64,000 nucleotides of DNA from Simiduia agarivorans SA1 = DSM 21679 (GCF_000305785.2 NC_018868.3:248001-312000); one strand, 5' to 3'; shown: positions 46,577-57,547, counted from the first letter of the stretch. Made by a program: numbers and translations. The notes: generated by a model not told the origin, from the letters alone.

Positions 46577-46940
46577 TCATCGTTTCCGGGCCAAGGCCTG
46601 GCCCGGTTTGCATTGGTCAAGTTTGCGTTGAATGGCGGCTTTTAATTCAGCATTAAAACGTACATTGCCCATAGGGTAATTGTGTTGAATACAATTGCGG
46701 ATTGCATGTAGCTGATCATCGGGAATCGTGCTGCTGAATAGCTCCCGGTAGGCATGTCGCTTTTCATCATCAGTCTGGCCCAGATTGAGATAACTGGGGT
46801 GCGGCTGAATGCACTTTATCTTTTTAATGCCCGCGTTTTAGGGATAGCTGGACCAGCGGTAGTCACCCGGGTGGTCTACCATGCCCGCCCTTACCGGATT
46901 CAGGGTTGTCTGGTAGGTAATAGCGGGGCTTTCTAGGCAT
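46577..46940 (-). pseudogene. Second RAYT transposase, internally deleted
   Basis: Minus strand: AAGGAAGG before ATG 46940, then MPRKPRYYLPDNP, the RAYT N-terminus. The sequence then jumps to the C-terminal part, LNPVRAGMVDHPGDYRWSSYP, in another frame, a TAA, and on through PHPSYLNLGQTDDEKRHAYRELF to a TGA at 46579-46577. About 100 codons including the HUH motif are missing, and an internal stop is present. It shares the C-terminal pattern with the 42537 gene but differs in sequence, so it is a separate, older copy. A GC hairpin (GGGCCAAGGCCTGGCCC) lies in its last codons. Confidence 0.82.
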
Positions 46941-47093
46941 TTTCCTTCCTTGGTCGCTGGCTAGTCTGGTGATGTTAGCATGAAATCTCGCCATGTAATT
47001 CACTCAGACCCCTTTAGGAGAGCGGGGAATGGGGTATCATACTGGCCCCTGAGTGCAGGGCGTTGATCAAAATATAAGCAAGGCAGAGGCAGT

Positions 47094-48101
47094 ATGAAAA
47101 AGCAGCGGGTTCTCACCGGTATTACCACCACGGGCACGCCCCATCTGGGCAATTATGTGGGCGCGATCCGGCCGGCGATTGAGGCGAGCCATGATACCAA
47201 CAACCTGGCGTTTTACTTTCTGGCCGATTTCCATGCGCTGATCAAGTGCCACGAGCCCGATCTGGTGCATCAGTCAACCCGCGAAATTGCCGCTACCTGG
47301 TTGGCGCTGGGTCTGAATACGGACAACGTGGTGTTCTATCGTCAGTCTGACGTGCCCGAGATTCCGGAACTCTGCTGGCTGCTCACCTGTATGGCCGCGA
47401 AAGGTTTGATGAACCGCGCGCACGCCTACAAAGCGGCAGTTGCGGCCAATGAAGAAGCCGGTGAAGACCCGGATTTCGGCGTCACCATGGGGTTGTTCAG
47501 TTACCCGGTGCTGATGGCGGCGGATATTCTGATGTTCAATGCCAATAAGGTGCCGGTGGGTAAAGACCAGATCCAGCACGTGGAAATGGCGCGCGATATC
47601 GCCGCCCGCTTCAATCACCACTATGGTGAGCATTTCGCATTGCCAGAAGCGCAGGTGGATGATCACGTAGCGGTGCTGCAGGGCCTGGATGGCCGCAAGA
47701 TGAGCAAGAGCTACAACAATACCATCCCCCTGTTTCTGGATGAAAAGCCGCTGAAAAAGCACATCAACAAGGTGAAAACCAATTTGCTGGAGCCGGGCGA
47801 GCCAAAAGACGCGGATGACTCCACCGTATTCCAGCTGTGGCAGGCGTTTGCCACGCCCGAGCAAACCGCTTATATGCGCGAGCAATTCGCCGCCGGTATT
47901 GCGTGGGGTGAGGCTAAGAAGCAGTTGTTCGAGCTGATCAATGGCCAGTTGAGCGAGGCGCGCGAGCGTTACCGCGAATTGATGGCTAACCCTTCCCATG
48001 TGGAAGCGGTATTGCAGGCAGGTGCAGAAAAAGCGCGCAGTTACAGTACGCCGTTTTTGCGGGATTTGCGCAGTGCGGTGGGTATCAGGCCCATCAAGTA
48101 A
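47094..48101 (+). CDS. trpS: Tryptophanyl-tRNA synthetase
   Basis: Class Ic synthetase charging tRNA-Trp. The 335 residues have [18 protein letters not shown] (HIGH equivalent), [40 protein letters not shown] and the KMSKS loop [10 protein letters not shown]. Family length is normal. The preceding 150 bases hold the promoter, of which TATCAT at 47035 is a possible -10. A bidirectional terminator follows. Confidence 0.97.
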   Translation: MKKQRVLTGITTTGTPHLGNYVGAIRPAIEASHDTNNLAFYFLADFHALIKCHEPDLVHQSTREIAATWLALGLNTDNVVFYRQSDVPEIPELCWLLTCMAAKGLMNRAHAYKAAVAANEEAGEDPDFGVTMGLFSYPVLMAADILMFNANKVPVGKDQIQHVEMARDIAARFNHHYGEHFALPEAQVDDHVAVLQGLDGRKMSKSYNNTIPLFLDEKPLKKHINKVKTNLLEPGEPKDADDSTVFQLWQAFATPEQTAYMREQFAAGIAWGEAKKQLFELINGQLSEARERYRELMANPSHVEAVLQAGAEKARSYSTPFLRDLRSAVGIRPIK

Positions 48102-48102
48102 T

Positions 48103-48132
48103 AAAAAACGCGGGCAATGCCCGCGTTTTTTT
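48103..48132. terminator. Bidirectional terminator between trpS and bioA
   Basis: AACGCGGGCA-TGCCCGCGTT with A-run before and T-run after serves both converging transcripts. Confidence 0.92.
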
Positions 48133-48150
48133 TGGTATTGATGAAAGGTA

Positions 48151-49434
48151 TCACGCAACCCCGGCGATCACCTCAATCATTGCAGTTGTCAGCTTTTCCA
48201 ATTGGGCATCGGTAATCACCAGCGGCGGCATCACGTAAATGAGTTTGCCGAACGGGCGCACCCAGATGCCTTTGTCCACAAACGCTTTCTGGATCACGGC
48301 CATCTGCACCGGTTGCTGCATTTCTACCACACCAATGGTGCCCAAGACCCGCACTTCAGCCACACCGGGCAAGTCACTGGCCGGAGCCAACCCCTGTGTT
48401 AATCCTGTTTCAATGCGCTTCACCACTGCCTGCCAATCCTGTGATAACAATACGTCAATACTGGCATTGGCCACGGCGCAGGCGAGTGGGTTGCCCATGA
48501 ATGTGGGGCCGTGCATGAACACGCCGGCTTCGCCTTCACAAATGCCGCGCGCCACTTCATCGTTGCAAAGGGTGGCGGCGAGTGTCATGTAGCCGCCGGT
48601 TAGCCCCTTGCCCAGGCACAGGATGTCGGGGCTGATGCCCGCGTGTTCACAGGCGAAGAGTTTGCCGGTGCGGCCAAAGCCGGTGGCGATTTCATCGGCA
48701 ATCAGCAATACACCGTATTGATCGCACAAGTCGCGCACGGCTTTGAGGTAATCCGCGCTGTAAAACTTCATGCCACCTGCGCCCTGTACAATGGGCTCGA
48801 GAATCACCGCCGCCAGTTCGTGGTGGTGTTGCTCAATCAATGCGCGGATGTCGGCCAGATCATCTGCTGTGCAAGGCTCGCCAAAGCGCGCCGCCGGGGA
48901 GGGCGCGAACAGGTGTTGTGGCATCACATCGGCAAACAAGTGGTGCATGCCGGTCACCGGGTCGCACACCGCCATGGCGCCGAACGTATCGCCGTGATAG
49001 CCATTGCGCAGGGCCAGCATGCGGTGTTTTTCCGGCTTGCCGCAGGAGCGCCAGTATTGCAATGCCATTTTCAATGCCACTTCCACGCTCACCGAGCCGG
49101 AATCGGCCAGGAACACGCGGTTCAGACCCACTGGCGTCACATCCACTAGCTTTTTGGCCAATGTCACGGCGGGCGCGTGGGTGAATCCACCAAACATCAC
49201 GTGCGATACTTGGTCCAGCTGCGCTTTGGCGGCAGCATTGAGGGCCGGGTGGTTGTAGCCGTGCAGTACCGACCACCAGCTCGACATGCCATCGATCAAT
49301 TGCCGGCCATCGGTGAGCGTGATGGTGACGCCTTCGGCGCTGGCCACCGGGTACACCGGTGGCGGGTTGGTAAACGAGGAGTAGGGATGCCACAGGTGTT
49401 GGCGGTCCAGGTTTAATAATTCGGAGTCTTGCAT
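48151..49434 (-). CDS. bioA: Adenosylmethionine-8-amino-7-oxononanoate aminotransferase
   Basis: PLP enzyme of biotin synthesis using S-adenosylmethionine as amino donor to make 7,8-diaminopelargonate. The 427 residues include [74 protein letters not shown] and the PLP lysine in [16 protein letters not shown]. Other bio genes are not in the window. Its ATG overlaps the divergent DUF547 gene's ATG (CATG). Confidence 0.96.
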   Translation of the reverse strand: MQDSELLNLDRQHLWHPYSSFTNPPPVYPVASAEGVTITLTDGRQLIDGMSSWWSVLHGYNHPALNAAAKAQLDQVSHVMFGGFTHAPAVTLAKKLVDVTPVGLNRVFLADSGSVSVEVALKMALQYWRSCGKPEKHRMLALRNGYHGDTFGAMAVCDPVTGMHHLFADVMPQHLFAPSPAARFGEPCTADDLADIRALIEQHHHELAAVILEPIVQGAGGMKFYSADYLKAVRDLCDQYGVLLIADEIATGFGRTGKLFACEHAGISPDILCLGKGLTGGYMTLAATLCNDEVARGICEGEAGVFMHGPTFMGNPLACAVANASIDVLLSQDWQAVVKRIETGLTQGLAPASDLPGVAEVRVLGTIGVVEMQQPVQMAVIQKAFVDKGIWVRPFGKLIYVMPPLVITDAQLEKLTTAMIEVIAGVA

Positions 49435-50239
49435 GGGAAATTATCCGGCCGTTGTGCGCAAACGGGTATTTTACGGGGCGGGGGCGTTACTCGCCAGATT
49501 GGTTGTGCTCTTGTGCCTGCTGGGCTATGCCACTTTGTCCTGCGCCAATGAACACATGGCAGAACTCAACGCCGGATTTGATCGCTGGCTCGCCGAATAC
49601 TTGGTGCAAAACGATGACGGTATCAACCGCTTGCCCTACGGGCGGATACCCAAGGATTCCCTTGATGCATACGTAAACGCCATGGCAGCGCTCGAACCTT
49701 CCGCCATGTCACAGGATGAAGCCTTCAGCTACTGGGTGAATCTCTACAACAGCCTGATCATCCGTCTGGTGCTGCGCGAGCAGCCGGCGTCCAGTATCCG
49801 GCAGATAAAGCCGGGGCTCACCGGCTTGCTGGCGGGCGGGCCCTGGAAACAGGATCAGGTGGTTGTGGAGGGGAAATCGCTCAGTTTTGACGACATAGAG
49901 CACGGCATCCTGCGCGTGCAATGGCGCGAGCCGCGGGTGCACTTTGTGCTCAATTGCGCGAGCCTGGGTTGCCCGAATCTGCCGGCCGTCAGCATCAAAC
50001 CGGCGCAGCTGGAGCAGCAGTTGACCGAGGCTGCCGCTGCATTTCTTCAGCATCCACGCGCGATCCGTCTGGAGCAGAAGACGCTGGTGGTGAACCAGAT
50101 TTTTAATTGGTTTGCGGAAGACTTCGGCCGTAATGAGACCGAGGTACTGGACTGGATTGCGCAGTTCAAAGGCCAGCCGCTACCGGCACATGCGTCGGTT
50201 CGCTACGAATACGATTGGGCGCTCAACCGGGCGCCCTGA
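49433..50239 (+). CDS. DUF547 periplasmic protein
   Basis: A 268-residue protein with a signal or anchor segment ([20 protein letters not shown]) and a DUF547 domain: [48 protein letters not shown], and [19 protein letters not shown] carries the conserved cysteines. Function of the family is unknown. CGGAG lies 6 bases before the ATG, which shares two bases with the opposite-strand bioA ATG, so the two starts are divergent with no gap. Confidence 0.88.
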   Translation: MGNYPAVVRKRVFYGAGALLARLVVLLCLLGYATLSCANEHMAELNAGFDRWLAEYLVQNDDGINRLPYGRIPKDSLDAYVNAMAALEPSAMSQDEAFSYWVNLYNSLIIRLVLREQPASSIRQIKPGLTGLLAGGPWKQDQVVVEGKSLSFDDIEHGILRVQWREPRVHFVLNCASLGCPNLPAVSIKPAQLEQQLTEAAAAFLQHPRAIRLEQKTLVVNQIFNWFAEDFGRNETEVLDWIAQFKGQPLPAHASVRYEYDWALNRAP

Positions 50240-50245
50240 GCGTGT

Positions 50246-51022
50246 TCAGGCCGCCACCGCCATGGCCAGCAGCCGGTCTACGTACTGGCTCAGCAAACTG
50301 TACTTCTCGGGCGTAAGGCCCACAAACTCCACCGAAATTTCCGTCTGGCGCGATGGCCGGCGCAAAAACCGGAAGCTTCGTACCCGGCCTTCACACTGAA
50401 ACGGCAAGTTATTGCCGAGTGTCAGGTCGATACTGGGCAAGCGACTGCCGCGATTGAGTTCGCCGGTCTTGTCGCCATTGATCTGCAGGCGGATGCCGCT
50501 GGCGGATAAGTTGATCACCCGGGCAAACCAATGGGCGCGGTTGGGCGACTGCAGGCGCACCGGCACGATGCGGTGTTCCAGCGCAAGACGCGGATGCCGG
50601 CGACGCTGGCGGTAGGCCAGGGTATCGGGCAGTGCCACCAGGTAGCAGGGGCTGCCGCCAATGCTTTGTTGGTTGAGCAGGGTGCCGGCGAAATGCAGTA
50701 CCTGGCCGTGGCGCTGATGGTTAAAGTGCAATACCTGGCCTTGCGCAGGCCGGGGTTGGGTGGGAAACAGTTCGTCGATAATCAGCAGGTTCTGGCTGAA
50801 GTTAATGTCCAGCACCAGGGTCTGAAAGGTTTGCGGATGGCCGTCCAGCTGTACGCTGATGAGCTGGCGCCGCTGCTGCAACTCAATCAACGGGGCAAAG
50901 TGATCCATCACGCCTGACAGTCGCCAGTCGCTGTCGCCATTGGCGGCATCCTGTTGTTGGTTGGGTGTCGCCGGGGGCGTTTCAGGGGTCAGTTTTTGCA
51001 TAAATGCGTGCAAAAAATTCAT
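50246..51022 (-). CDS. YcgR-like protein with PilZ domain
   Basis: A 258-residue cytosolic protein. The N-terminal beta domain (residues 55-150, VQLDGHPQTFQTLVLDINFSQNLLII) resembles YcgR-N. The PilZ domain follows with RRRHPRLAL (RxxxR) and NLSASGIRLQI (N/DxSxxG). Both cyclic di-GMP motifs are intact. YcgR proteins brake flagella or act as generic c-di-GMP receptors in established cases. It converges on the DUF547 gene with 6 bases between. No ATG alternative nearby changes the picture. Confidence 0.85.
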   Translation of the reverse strand: MNFLHAFMQKLTPETPPATPNQQQDAANGDSDWRLSGVMDHFAPLIELQQRRQLISVQLDGHPQTFQTLVLDINFSQNLLIIDELFPTQPRPAQGQVLHFNHQRHGQVLHFAGTLLNQQSIGGSPCYLVALPDTLAYRQRRRHPRLALEHRIVPVRLQSPNRAHWFARVINLSASGIRLQINGDKTGELNRGSRLPSIDLTLGNNLPFQCEGRVRSFRFLRRPSRQTEISVEFVGLTPEKYSLLSQYVDRLLAMAVAA

Positions 51023-51271
51023 GGCGTTGGGGCTTCCGCTACTGAGTCTGTAAGGCCTGCAGATAGGCGCTGCTATCTGTTTTCCTAGGAGACAAGAGCA
51101 AGGGCTGTGCCAGTTTTCATATGGCCGGATTGTCGGGCTTCCCGCAGGTCAAAGCCCTGCGGCGGATGGTGTAATCGGCAGACCCTTGCCGGCATTGCCG
51201 CCGAGATTTCCTCTGGCGGCCAAAATCCGTACAATGGCGCCCCTTTTCCATCCAGATGCACCGGACTACCC

Positions 51272-52192
51272 ATGGCGACCACAGGCGAACGCAAAGACAA
51301 GTTGGAATTCAACAAGTTGCAGAAGCGGCTGCGCCGGCTCACGGGCAGCGCCATTGTCGACTTCAATATGATTGAAGAAGGCGACAAGGTCATGGTGTGT
51401 CTGTCCGGTGGCAAGGATTCCTTCGCCATGCTGGACCTGCTTATGAGTCTTCAAAAGACCGCGCCGGTGAATTTTGAGCTGGTGGCCGTCAATCTGGACC
51501 AGAAACAGCCCGGCTTCCCGGAAGAGGTGCTGCCGGCTTATTTGCGCGAGGTGGGAGTACCCTTCCATATCCTTGAAAAAGACACTTATTCGGTGGTGAA
51601 GGAAAAGATCCCAGAGGGTAAAACCACCTGTGGTCTGTGCTCCCGCCTGCGCCGGGGCACCTTGTACAGCTTTGCGGAAAAGATCGGCGCCACCAAGATC
51701 GCACTGGGGCACCACCGCGACGACATGGTGGAAACCCTGTTCCTGAACATGTTCTACGGTTCCAAACTGTCGGCCATGCCACCCAAACTGCGCGCGTCCG
51801 ATGGTCGCAATATCGTGATCCGCCCGTTGGCTTACTGCAAAGAATCTGATCTGGAAGCCTATGCCAAGGCTAAGCAGTTCCCCATCATTCCCTGCAACTT
51901 GTGCGGTTCGCAGGAAAACCTGCAGCGGCAGGCCATCAAGCAGATGTTGCACGATTGGGAGCGGCGTTTTCCCGGGCGTATCGAGCAGATCTTTGGTGCC
52001 ATGCAGAATGTGGCGCCCTCGCAACTGGCCGATCGTGGCCTGTTTGATTTTGAAGGGCTGACGCTGGACCGTACCGGCGAACGCGATCCTTACGCGTTTG
52101 ACGAGGCCTCGGTTACCGATTGGAGTGAGGGGGTTGCTGCTCCTGTCGCACCTGCCGGAGTGCAGATGATTGAGGCGGTGGAAATCCAGTGA
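51272..52192 (+). CDS. ttcA: tRNA 2-thiocytidine(32) synthetase TtcA
   Basis: Iron-sulfur enzyme that thiolates C32 in certain tRNAs. The 306 residues have the PP-loop [15 protein letters not shown], the first Cys pair [12 protein letters not shown] and the second [14 protein letters not shown], which ligate the cluster. ATG 51272 ([13 protein letters not shown]) is the family start; an upstream in-frame frame from 51107 is not used. The preceding gap (51023-51271) shows no other gene. Confidence 0.96.
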   Translation: MATTGERKDKLEFNKLQKRLRRLTGSAIVDFNMIEEGDKVMVCLSGGKDSFAMLDLLMSLQKTAPVNFELVAVNLDQKQPGFPEEVLPAYLREVGVPFHILEKDTYSVVKEKIPEGKTTCGLCSRLRRGTLYSFAEKIGATKIALGHHRDDMVETLFLNMFYGSKLSAMPPKLRASDGRNIVIRPLAYCKESDLEAYAKAKQFPIIPCNLCGSQENLQRQAIKQMLHDWERRFPGRIEQIFGAMQNVAPSQLADRGLFDFEGLTLDRTGERDPYAFDEASVTDWSEGVAAPVAPAGVQMIEAVEIQ

Positions 52193-52280
52193 TTTTCACT
52201 GGGTCTTTGTCTGGCTGCAGGCTCCCCAGATTGGTGACTGGGAACCGGGGGGCTGGCGCCCAATCCCGCATCTCTTAATC

Positions 52281-52769
52281 CTAGCCCCGTTGGTATTTCA
52301 CCGGTACCTCAAGGGTTTCCTTTACCTGCTCCATCACCACATAACTGGTACAGTCCTGCACGCCCGGCAGGGTGAGCAGCGTTTCGCCATAGAATTGGCG
52401 ATAGGCGGTCATGTCGGCCACCCGGGCCTTGATCAGGTAGTCGAAATTACCCGATACCAGATAACACTCCTGAATCTCGGGCAGCGCGGCGGCGGCCTTG
52501 CGGAACTCATCAAAGATATCCTGTGACGAGCGGTTCAGACTGATCTGCACAAACACCACCAGCGCGGCATCCAGAAACTCCGGGTTTACCAGGGCGGCAT
52601 AGCCCTGGATGACCCCGTCGCGCTCCAGTCGCTTTACCCTTTCCATACAGGGGGTCGCACTCAGCCCCACCTGCCGTGCCAACTCGGCATAGGTGGTCCT
52701 GCCTGCCTTTTGCAGTACCCGGACAATGTTCTTGTCGATGGTGCTCAGCTCTTTGGCACGTTTTTTCAT
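52281..52769 (-). CDS. Lrp/AsnC-family regulator divergent from ald
   Basis: A 162-residue regulator: helix-turn-helix TTYAELARQVGLSATPCMERVKRLERDGVI (residues 22-55) and an RAM-type ligand domain with CYLVSGNFDYLIKARVADM. ATG 52769 is chosen over an in-frame codon eight residues upstream. It is divergent from alanine dehydrogenase across about 176 bases, the layout in which the regulator controls the dehydrogenase in other bacteria. Alanine or leucine is the probable effector; this is inference. Confidence 0.9.
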   Translation of the reverse strand: MKKRAKELSTIDKNIVRVLQKAGRTTYAELARQVGLSATPCMERVKRLERDGVIQGYAALVNPEFLDAALVVFVQISLNRSSQDIFDEFRKAAAALPEIQECYLVSGNFDYLIKARVADMTAYRQFYGETLLTLPGVQDCTSYVVMEQVKETLEVPVKYQRG

Positions 52770-52839
52770 AATGAATGGCCTGCGTATTACCAAAATAACC
52801 AGTGAAAACCTCTGTCGAAATTATAATGGCAGATGATTC

Positions 52840-52852
52840 AACTTTAAAAGTT
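52840..52852. promoter_or_regulatory. AT-rich palindrome between lrp and ald
   Basis: AACTTTAAAAGTT is a 13-bp palindrome in an AT-rich patch. A minus-strand TATAAT lies at 52826-52821 and TATACT at 52888-52893 could serve ald. The palindrome fits an Lrp-type site by shape only. Confidence 0.35.
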
Positions 52853-52945
52853 AAAAAATAGCCAAGGAATCACCTGTGTGCTCTGACTATACTGCGCCCA
52901 TAAACCCCACCCCAGAGTGGACAGTCGTAACGAGAGGCAAGAGCT

Positions 52946-54064
52946 ATGTTGATTGGTGTACCTAAAGAGATTAAAAACCACGAATACCGCATTGGTTTGA
53001 CCCCGGCGGGCGTGAAAGAGCTGGTGATGAATGGTCATCAGGTGATGGTTGAAAACAATGGCGGCGCCGCCATCGGTTTTGACAACGATCAATACGTTGC
53101 CGCAGGTGCCACCATCATCGATACGCCGGAAGAAATCTTCGCCAAGGCCGAGATGATCATCAAGGTGAAAGAGCCTCAGCCAAACGAATGCCGCATGCTG
53201 CGCAAGGGCCAGGTACTGTTCACCTACCTGCACCTGGCACCCGATCCACAGCAGACCGAACTGCTGGTGGCATCCGGCGCAACCTGTATTGCTTATGAAA
53301 CAGTGACCGACGCCCGCGGTGGTCTGCCGCTGTTGGCGCCCATGTCTGAAGTGGCTGGCCGCATGTCTATCCAGGCCGGTGCGCACCACCTGGAAAAAGC
53401 CCAGGGCGGTCTGGGTGCGTTGCTGGGCGGCGTGCCTGGTGTAGCCCCTGCCAAGGTATTGGTTATCGGTGGTGGTGTAGTGGGAACCCAGGCCGCGCGC
53501 ATGGCGGTAGGTATGGGTGCTGACGTGACCATTCTGGACCGTTCACTGCCGCGTCTGCGCCAGCTGGACACCGAATTCGACGGCCGTCTGCGCACTGTTT
53601 ACTCAACCGCTGATGCGGTAGAGCAGTACGCCATTGAAGCCGACCTGGTGATCGGTGCGGTACTGATCCCCGGTGCCGCTGCACCTAAACTACTGACCCG
53701 TGACATCCTCAAGCGCATGAAGAAAGGTGCGGTTGTGGTGGACGTTGCCATCGACCAGGGTGGTTGTTTCGAGACCTCCCGTGCCACTACCCACCAGGAA
53801 CCCACTTACGTGGAAGAAGACGTGGTGCACTACTGTGTGGCTAACATGCCCGGCGGTGTTGCCCGTACCTCCACCATGGCTCTGACCAATGCCACGCTGC
53901 CTTTCGCGGTTGCGCTGGCTAACAAAGGCGCCAAGAAAGCGCTGCTGGACGATGCCCACCTGCTGAATGGCCTTAACGTGCATGAAGGCAAGGTGACCTA
54001 CAGCGCGGTAGCCGACGTGCTGGGCTACACCTTTGTTGACCCCAAGCAGGCCCTGGGCGCTTAA
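52946..54064 (+). CDS. ald: Alanine dehydrogenase
   Basis: NAD-dependent interconversion of L-alanine and pyruvate. The 372 residues start [20 protein letters not shown]; Lys and His of the pyruvate site lie in [10 protein letters not shown] and YLHLAPDP; the NAD fold is [37 protein letters not shown] follows. Length and motifs are standard. GAGAGGCAAGAG lies before the ATG. Likely controlled by the divergent Lrp-family gene. Confidence 0.97.
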   Translation: MLIGVPKEIKNHEYRIGLTPAGVKELVMNGHQVMVENNGGAAIGFDNDQYVAAGATIIDTPEEIFAKAEMIIKVKEPQPNECRMLRKGQVLFTYLHLAPDPQQTELLVASGATCIAYETVTDARGGLPLLAPMSEVAGRMSIQAGAHHLEKAQGGLGALLGGVPGVAPAKVLVIGGGVVGTQAARMAVGMGADVTILDRSLPRLRQLDTEFDGRLRTVYSTADAVEQYAIEADLVIGAVLIPGAAAPKLLTRDILKRMKKGAVVVDVAIDQGGCFETSRATTHQEPTYVEEDVVHYCVANMPGGVARTSTMALTNATLPFAVALANKGAKKALLDDAHLLNGLNVHEGKVTYSAVADVLGYTFVDPKQALGA

Positions 54065-54095
54065 GTTTTAACCCCTCCTGAATCTGTGAGACTTT

Positions 54096-54121
54096 GCCGC
54101 CCCTTTGGGGCGGTTTTTTTT
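54096..54121 (+). terminator. Intrinsic terminator of ald
   Basis: CCGCCCC-TTT-GGGGCGG followed by eight T, 32 bases after the ald stop. Confidence 0.93.
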
Positions 54122-54295
54122 GTCTTGCCGTTTACCTGCTAGCCTTTGTCATCCCGCCATAAGCCAGCTACTCTTATAAGCACATCTTCTAAGCCATTGA
54201 TAACCGGTGTCTTATTGAAAAGCCGGTAGACAAGACCGGGCACGGCAGGCATGGCATTCGGGTCGCCTCATATACAAAGGATGAGTCAGTAAGCA

Positions 54296-56734
54296 GTGAA
54301 ACCTTCGATGGCTGAACAACCCTTCAGTGGAATTTCATTCCGCCTGGCGAAGGTCGGCGTAGTACTGGCGTTTATGCTCGGTTTGTTCATGAGCACCGTT
54401 CAGCTGTATCTCGATCTCAAGGGCAATGAAGCCGAGCTGGAAAACTTGGTGAACAGGGTTATCGAGGTGACGACGCCGCCGGCTGCACGCGCGGTTCATA
54501 CCCTGGATGATGATCTGTCTCTGGAAGTGGTCAACGGCCTGCTTGCCTATGACTTTATCTATGAGGTTACTATTTCCGATGAGCTGGGCAGTGTGCTCGC
54601 TTCGGGCACTGAACCCCGGCCGGCATCCTCCACCCGTTGGTTGACCAAATTCATTGCCGAAGACAGTAAAACCTACGTGGCGCGGCTGACCATTCCCGGT
54701 TATGGCGAAAGCGTGGCCGGCAGTATTCAGTTTACTGTCGATGTGGATTCTGCGCTGGCGCCTTTTTTTGAGCGCTCGGGCCTCATTCTGGGTGCAGGCA
54801 TGTTGCGCAATACCTTGTTGGTGTTGCTGCTGTTTGTGGCATTTCATCTCATGCTTACCCGGCCATTGATTCAGATTGCCCGGGAAATGGCTGACATCGA
54901 TCTGGACAAGCCCGGCAGCTCGCGCCTGAGTGAATTACCGAACCATAAGCACGACGAGGTCGGGCAATTGGTGGGCACCACCAATAAGATGCTCGATCTG
55001 ATGGAGCTGTCGCTGGCCAAGCGCCGAGCCGTTGAGCTGGCGCTGCGTCGCAGTGAAGAACATATTCGACAGATCATCGACAGCTTGCCGGTGATGGTGG
55101 GAGCCCGCAACCGCGAGGGGCAGTATATTTTCGCCAATAAGGCGCTGGCCAAGTTCGTGGGCCGTAAAACCGATGAAATGCAAACCTGCCACGTAAGCGA
55201 ACTGTTGCCGTTTTACCTCAATGATGTGTCCAGGCTATTGGAGTTGGACCGGCGCATCATCGAAGGCGAAGTGGCCGGTGAAATGCTGGAAGAAAGCTTC
55301 CGCGGTAACGATGGCAAACCGGTCTATTTGCAAACGCACATCATGCCCATGGAATTTTATGATGAGCGGGTAGCGTTGATTGTTTCCACCGATATCACCG
55401 AGCGCAAACAAGCCCAGTTCAAAATGGAGCACATGGCCTACCATGACTCCCTGACCAATTTACCCAACCGTGTCCATCTGGTGGAGCGGTTGGAGCACGA
55501 AATCCGCCGCGCCAAACGCCATGGCTATCATGGCGCTTTGTTGTTTATCGATCTGGACCATTTTAAAACCATCAACGATTCGCTCGGCCATCCGGTGGGT
55601 GACGAGGTGTTGATTCAAGTGGCTGCGCGATTGCAAAATGCCGTGCGCGAAGAGGATCTTGTGGCGCGCCTTTCCGGTGATGAATTCGTGGTGGTGCTGA
55701 CGGTGCTTGACGCCGACATTTCGGCCGCCGCCCTGCGCGCGGCTGAGGTAGCCGATAAAATCCGTCAGAAAATTTCCGAGCCATACCTTTACGATGAAAT
55801 GGAACTCCGCGTCAGTGGCAGCGTGGGGGTGGTGGTTTACCCGGACGATAACAGTAGCGTGCACGAACTGATCCGCTTCGCGGATACAGCTATGTATCAG
55901 GTGAAAGAGCGGGGCCGCGACGCCATCGAATTTTTCAATACCGATATGGCCGACAAGGTCAGTCAGCAACTCCTGATGGAAGGGGATTTGCGCCGGGCAT
56001 TACAGGAAGATCAATTCGAACTCTATTACCAGCCCAAGATTGATTGTAAAACCGGTGCGGTTGTGGGCGCTGAAGCCTTGTTGCGTTGGTTGCATCCCGA
56101 GAAAGGGCGCATTTCGCCAGCCGATTTTATTCCTGTGCTCGAATCATCCGGGCTCATTGTGGAAGTGGGTGAGTGGCTGTTAAAAGAGGCCTGTAAGGCC
56201 CTTGGGCGCTGGTATAAAAAAGGCTTGTGGCCGGCCAACATGAAATTGTCGGTCAATATCAGCCCACGCCAATTCCGCCGTAAAACCTTTGTTGAAGATG
56301 TGAGCCGCATTTTGCATGAGCATCCCATTCCGGATGCCTCACTTGACATGGAAATTACCGAAGGCGTAGTGATCCAGAATATGGAGGAAACCATCAACAC
56401 CATGGTGAGGTTAGAGTCCTTGGGTGTGAGTTTCTCTCTGGATGATTTTGGTACCGGCTATTCGTCCATCAGTTATCTCAAATCGCTGCCGGTTAGTACC
56501 TTAAAAATCGACCGCAGCTTTGTGCGCGATATTGTAGAAGACCAGAACGACCGGGTGCTGGTGGAAACCATTGTCACCATGGGGTGTTTGTTGGGCATGG
56601 ATGTGGTGGCCGAAGGCGTGGAAGAGGAAGCCCAGTTGCGCCTGTTAGTGCAATACGGTTGCCATTCCTACCAGGGATTTCTTACCAGCCCGGCCGTGCC
56701 CATCGAAGAATTTGAAGCGTTTTTAATTAAATAG
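54296..56734 (+). CDS. Membrane PAS-GGDEF-EAL protein
   Basis: An 812-residue c-di-GMP protein. A first helix (VGVVLAFMLGLFMSTVQLYL) and a second at about residues 165-185 (LRNTLLVLLLFVAFHLML) enclose a periplasmic sensor of about 130 residues. A HAMP-like stretch (TRPLIQIAREMADIDL), a PAS domain (near 260-370), a GGDEF domain with the active SGDEF at residues 460-464, and an EAL domain with Glu593 (EALLRW) and DDFGTGYSS follow. All catalytic motifs are intact, so both synthase and hydrolase activity are possible; net output cannot be told. Start GTG 54296 or ATG 54308. It overlaps the converging rsmE by 12 bases. Confidence 0.9.
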   Translation: MKPSMAEQPFSGISFRLAKVGVVLAFMLGLFMSTVQLYLDLKGNEAELENLVNRVIEVTTPPAARAVHTLDDDLSLEVVNGLLAYDFIYEVTISDELGSVLASGTEPRPASSTRWLTKFIAEDSKTYVARLTIPGYGESVAGSIQFTVDVDSALAPFFERSGLILGAGMLRNTLLVLLLFVAFHLMLTRPLIQIAREMADIDLDKPGSSRLSELPNHKHDEVGQLVGTTNKMLDLMELSLAKRRAVELALRRSEEHIRQIIDSLPVMVGARNREGQYIFANKALAKFVGRKTDEMQTCHVSELLPFYLNDVSRLLELDRRIIEGEVAGEMLEESFRGNDGKPVYLQTHIMPMEFYDERVALIVSTDITERKQAQFKMEHMAYHDSLTNLPNRVHLVERLEHEIRRAKRHGYHGALLFIDLDHFKTINDSLGHPVGDEVLIQVAARLQNAVREEDLVARLSGDEFVVVLTVLDADISAAALRAAEVADKIRQKISEPYLYDEMELRVSGSVGVVVYPDDNSSVHELIRFADTAMYQVKERGRDAIEFFNTDMADKVSQQLLMEGDLRRALQEDQFELYYQPKIDCKTGAVVGAEALLRWLHPEKGRISPADFIPVLESSGLIVEVGEWLLKEACKALGRWYKKGLWPANMKLSVNISPRQFRRKTFVEDVSRILHEHPIPDASLDMEITEGVVIQNMEETINTMVRLESLGVSFSLDDFGTGYSSISYLKSLPVSTLKIDRSFVRDIVEDQNDRVLVETIVTMGCLLGMDVVAEGVEEEAQLRLLVQYGCHSYQGFLTSPAVPIEEFEAFLIK

Positions 56735-57445
56735 ACGGGCCAGTGCCACGGGTACCGCCGTTTCCACTCTTAATATCCGTTCGCCCAGGCTGACCGCCGA
56801 GAAGCCCTGGGCTTTCAATAAATCAATTTCGAACGGAACATATCCACCTTCCGGTCCAATGGCCAGTGCCACCGGTTGATTGCCCGGCAAGCCAACGGGG
56901 CAGGGGATGGCATCATAAGGGTGCGCCACCAATGCGCGGGTATCCTTCTCCAAAAAGTCGGGTAACCGATCTTCCACAAACGGCCGGAAGCGTTTTTCTA
57001 CCACCAGTTCCGGCATCACCGTGTCCCGCGCCTGTTCCAGGCCCAGTACAAATTGCTCGTGTACAGACGCGGGCTGCAAAAACGGAGTTTGCCAGAAGCT
57101 TTTTTCCACGCGCGCGGCATTGTGCAGAACCAGTTTTTTTACCCCCATGGTGGCCACGGTTTGCAGCAGCCGGCGCAGCATTTTCGGTCGTGGCATGGCC
57201 AGCAATAAGGTGAGAGGCAAGGCCGTGGGCGGGGGTTGGTCGAGACTGATGTGTGACAGCGTGACGCAGTCTGCACTGATGTTTGTAACAATGCCTTGTC
57301 CATGGCATCCATTCACACGGCCCACGCGTAAGCGTTGGCCCAACTCGGCCCGATGAATCTCAACAATGTGCCTTGCCTGACGACCGCTTACCTGTGCGGT
57401 GTCATCGTTCAGAAATTGGTCAGCTGTGAGTAGCAGCAGGTTCAT
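56723..57445 (-). CDS. rsmE: 16S rRNA (uracil(1498)-N3)-methyltransferase
   Basis: SPOUT methyltransferase modifying m3U1498. The 240 residues have HIVEIHRAELGQRLRVG (PUA-like N-terminus), LLLAMPRPKMLRRLLQTVATMGVKKLVL, LAIGPEGGYVPFEIDLLKAQGF and the knot end LGERILRVETAV. tRNA-Arg lies about 100 bases upstream on the same strand. Confidence 0.96.
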   Translation of the reverse strand: MNLLLLTADQFLNDDTAQVSGRQARHIVEIHRAELGQRLRVGRVNGCHGQGIVTNISADCVTLSHISLDQPPPTALPLTLLLAMPRPKMLRRLLQTVATMGVKKLVLHNAARVEKSFWQTPFLQPASVHEQFVLGLEQARDTVMPELVVEKRFRPFVEDRLPDFLEKDTRALVAHPYDAIPCPVGLPGNQPVALAIGPEGGYVPFEIDLLKAQGFSAVSLGERILRVETAVPVALARLFN

Positions 57446-57547
57446 GAGTCAGGTTTTGATTGGCTGGCGCCTGATGAGGCCGCGCAAAATGGGACAAAGC
57501 GTGTGCTGATGGCTTACTATCGGTACAAGGCTATGGGTCAAAAAACT

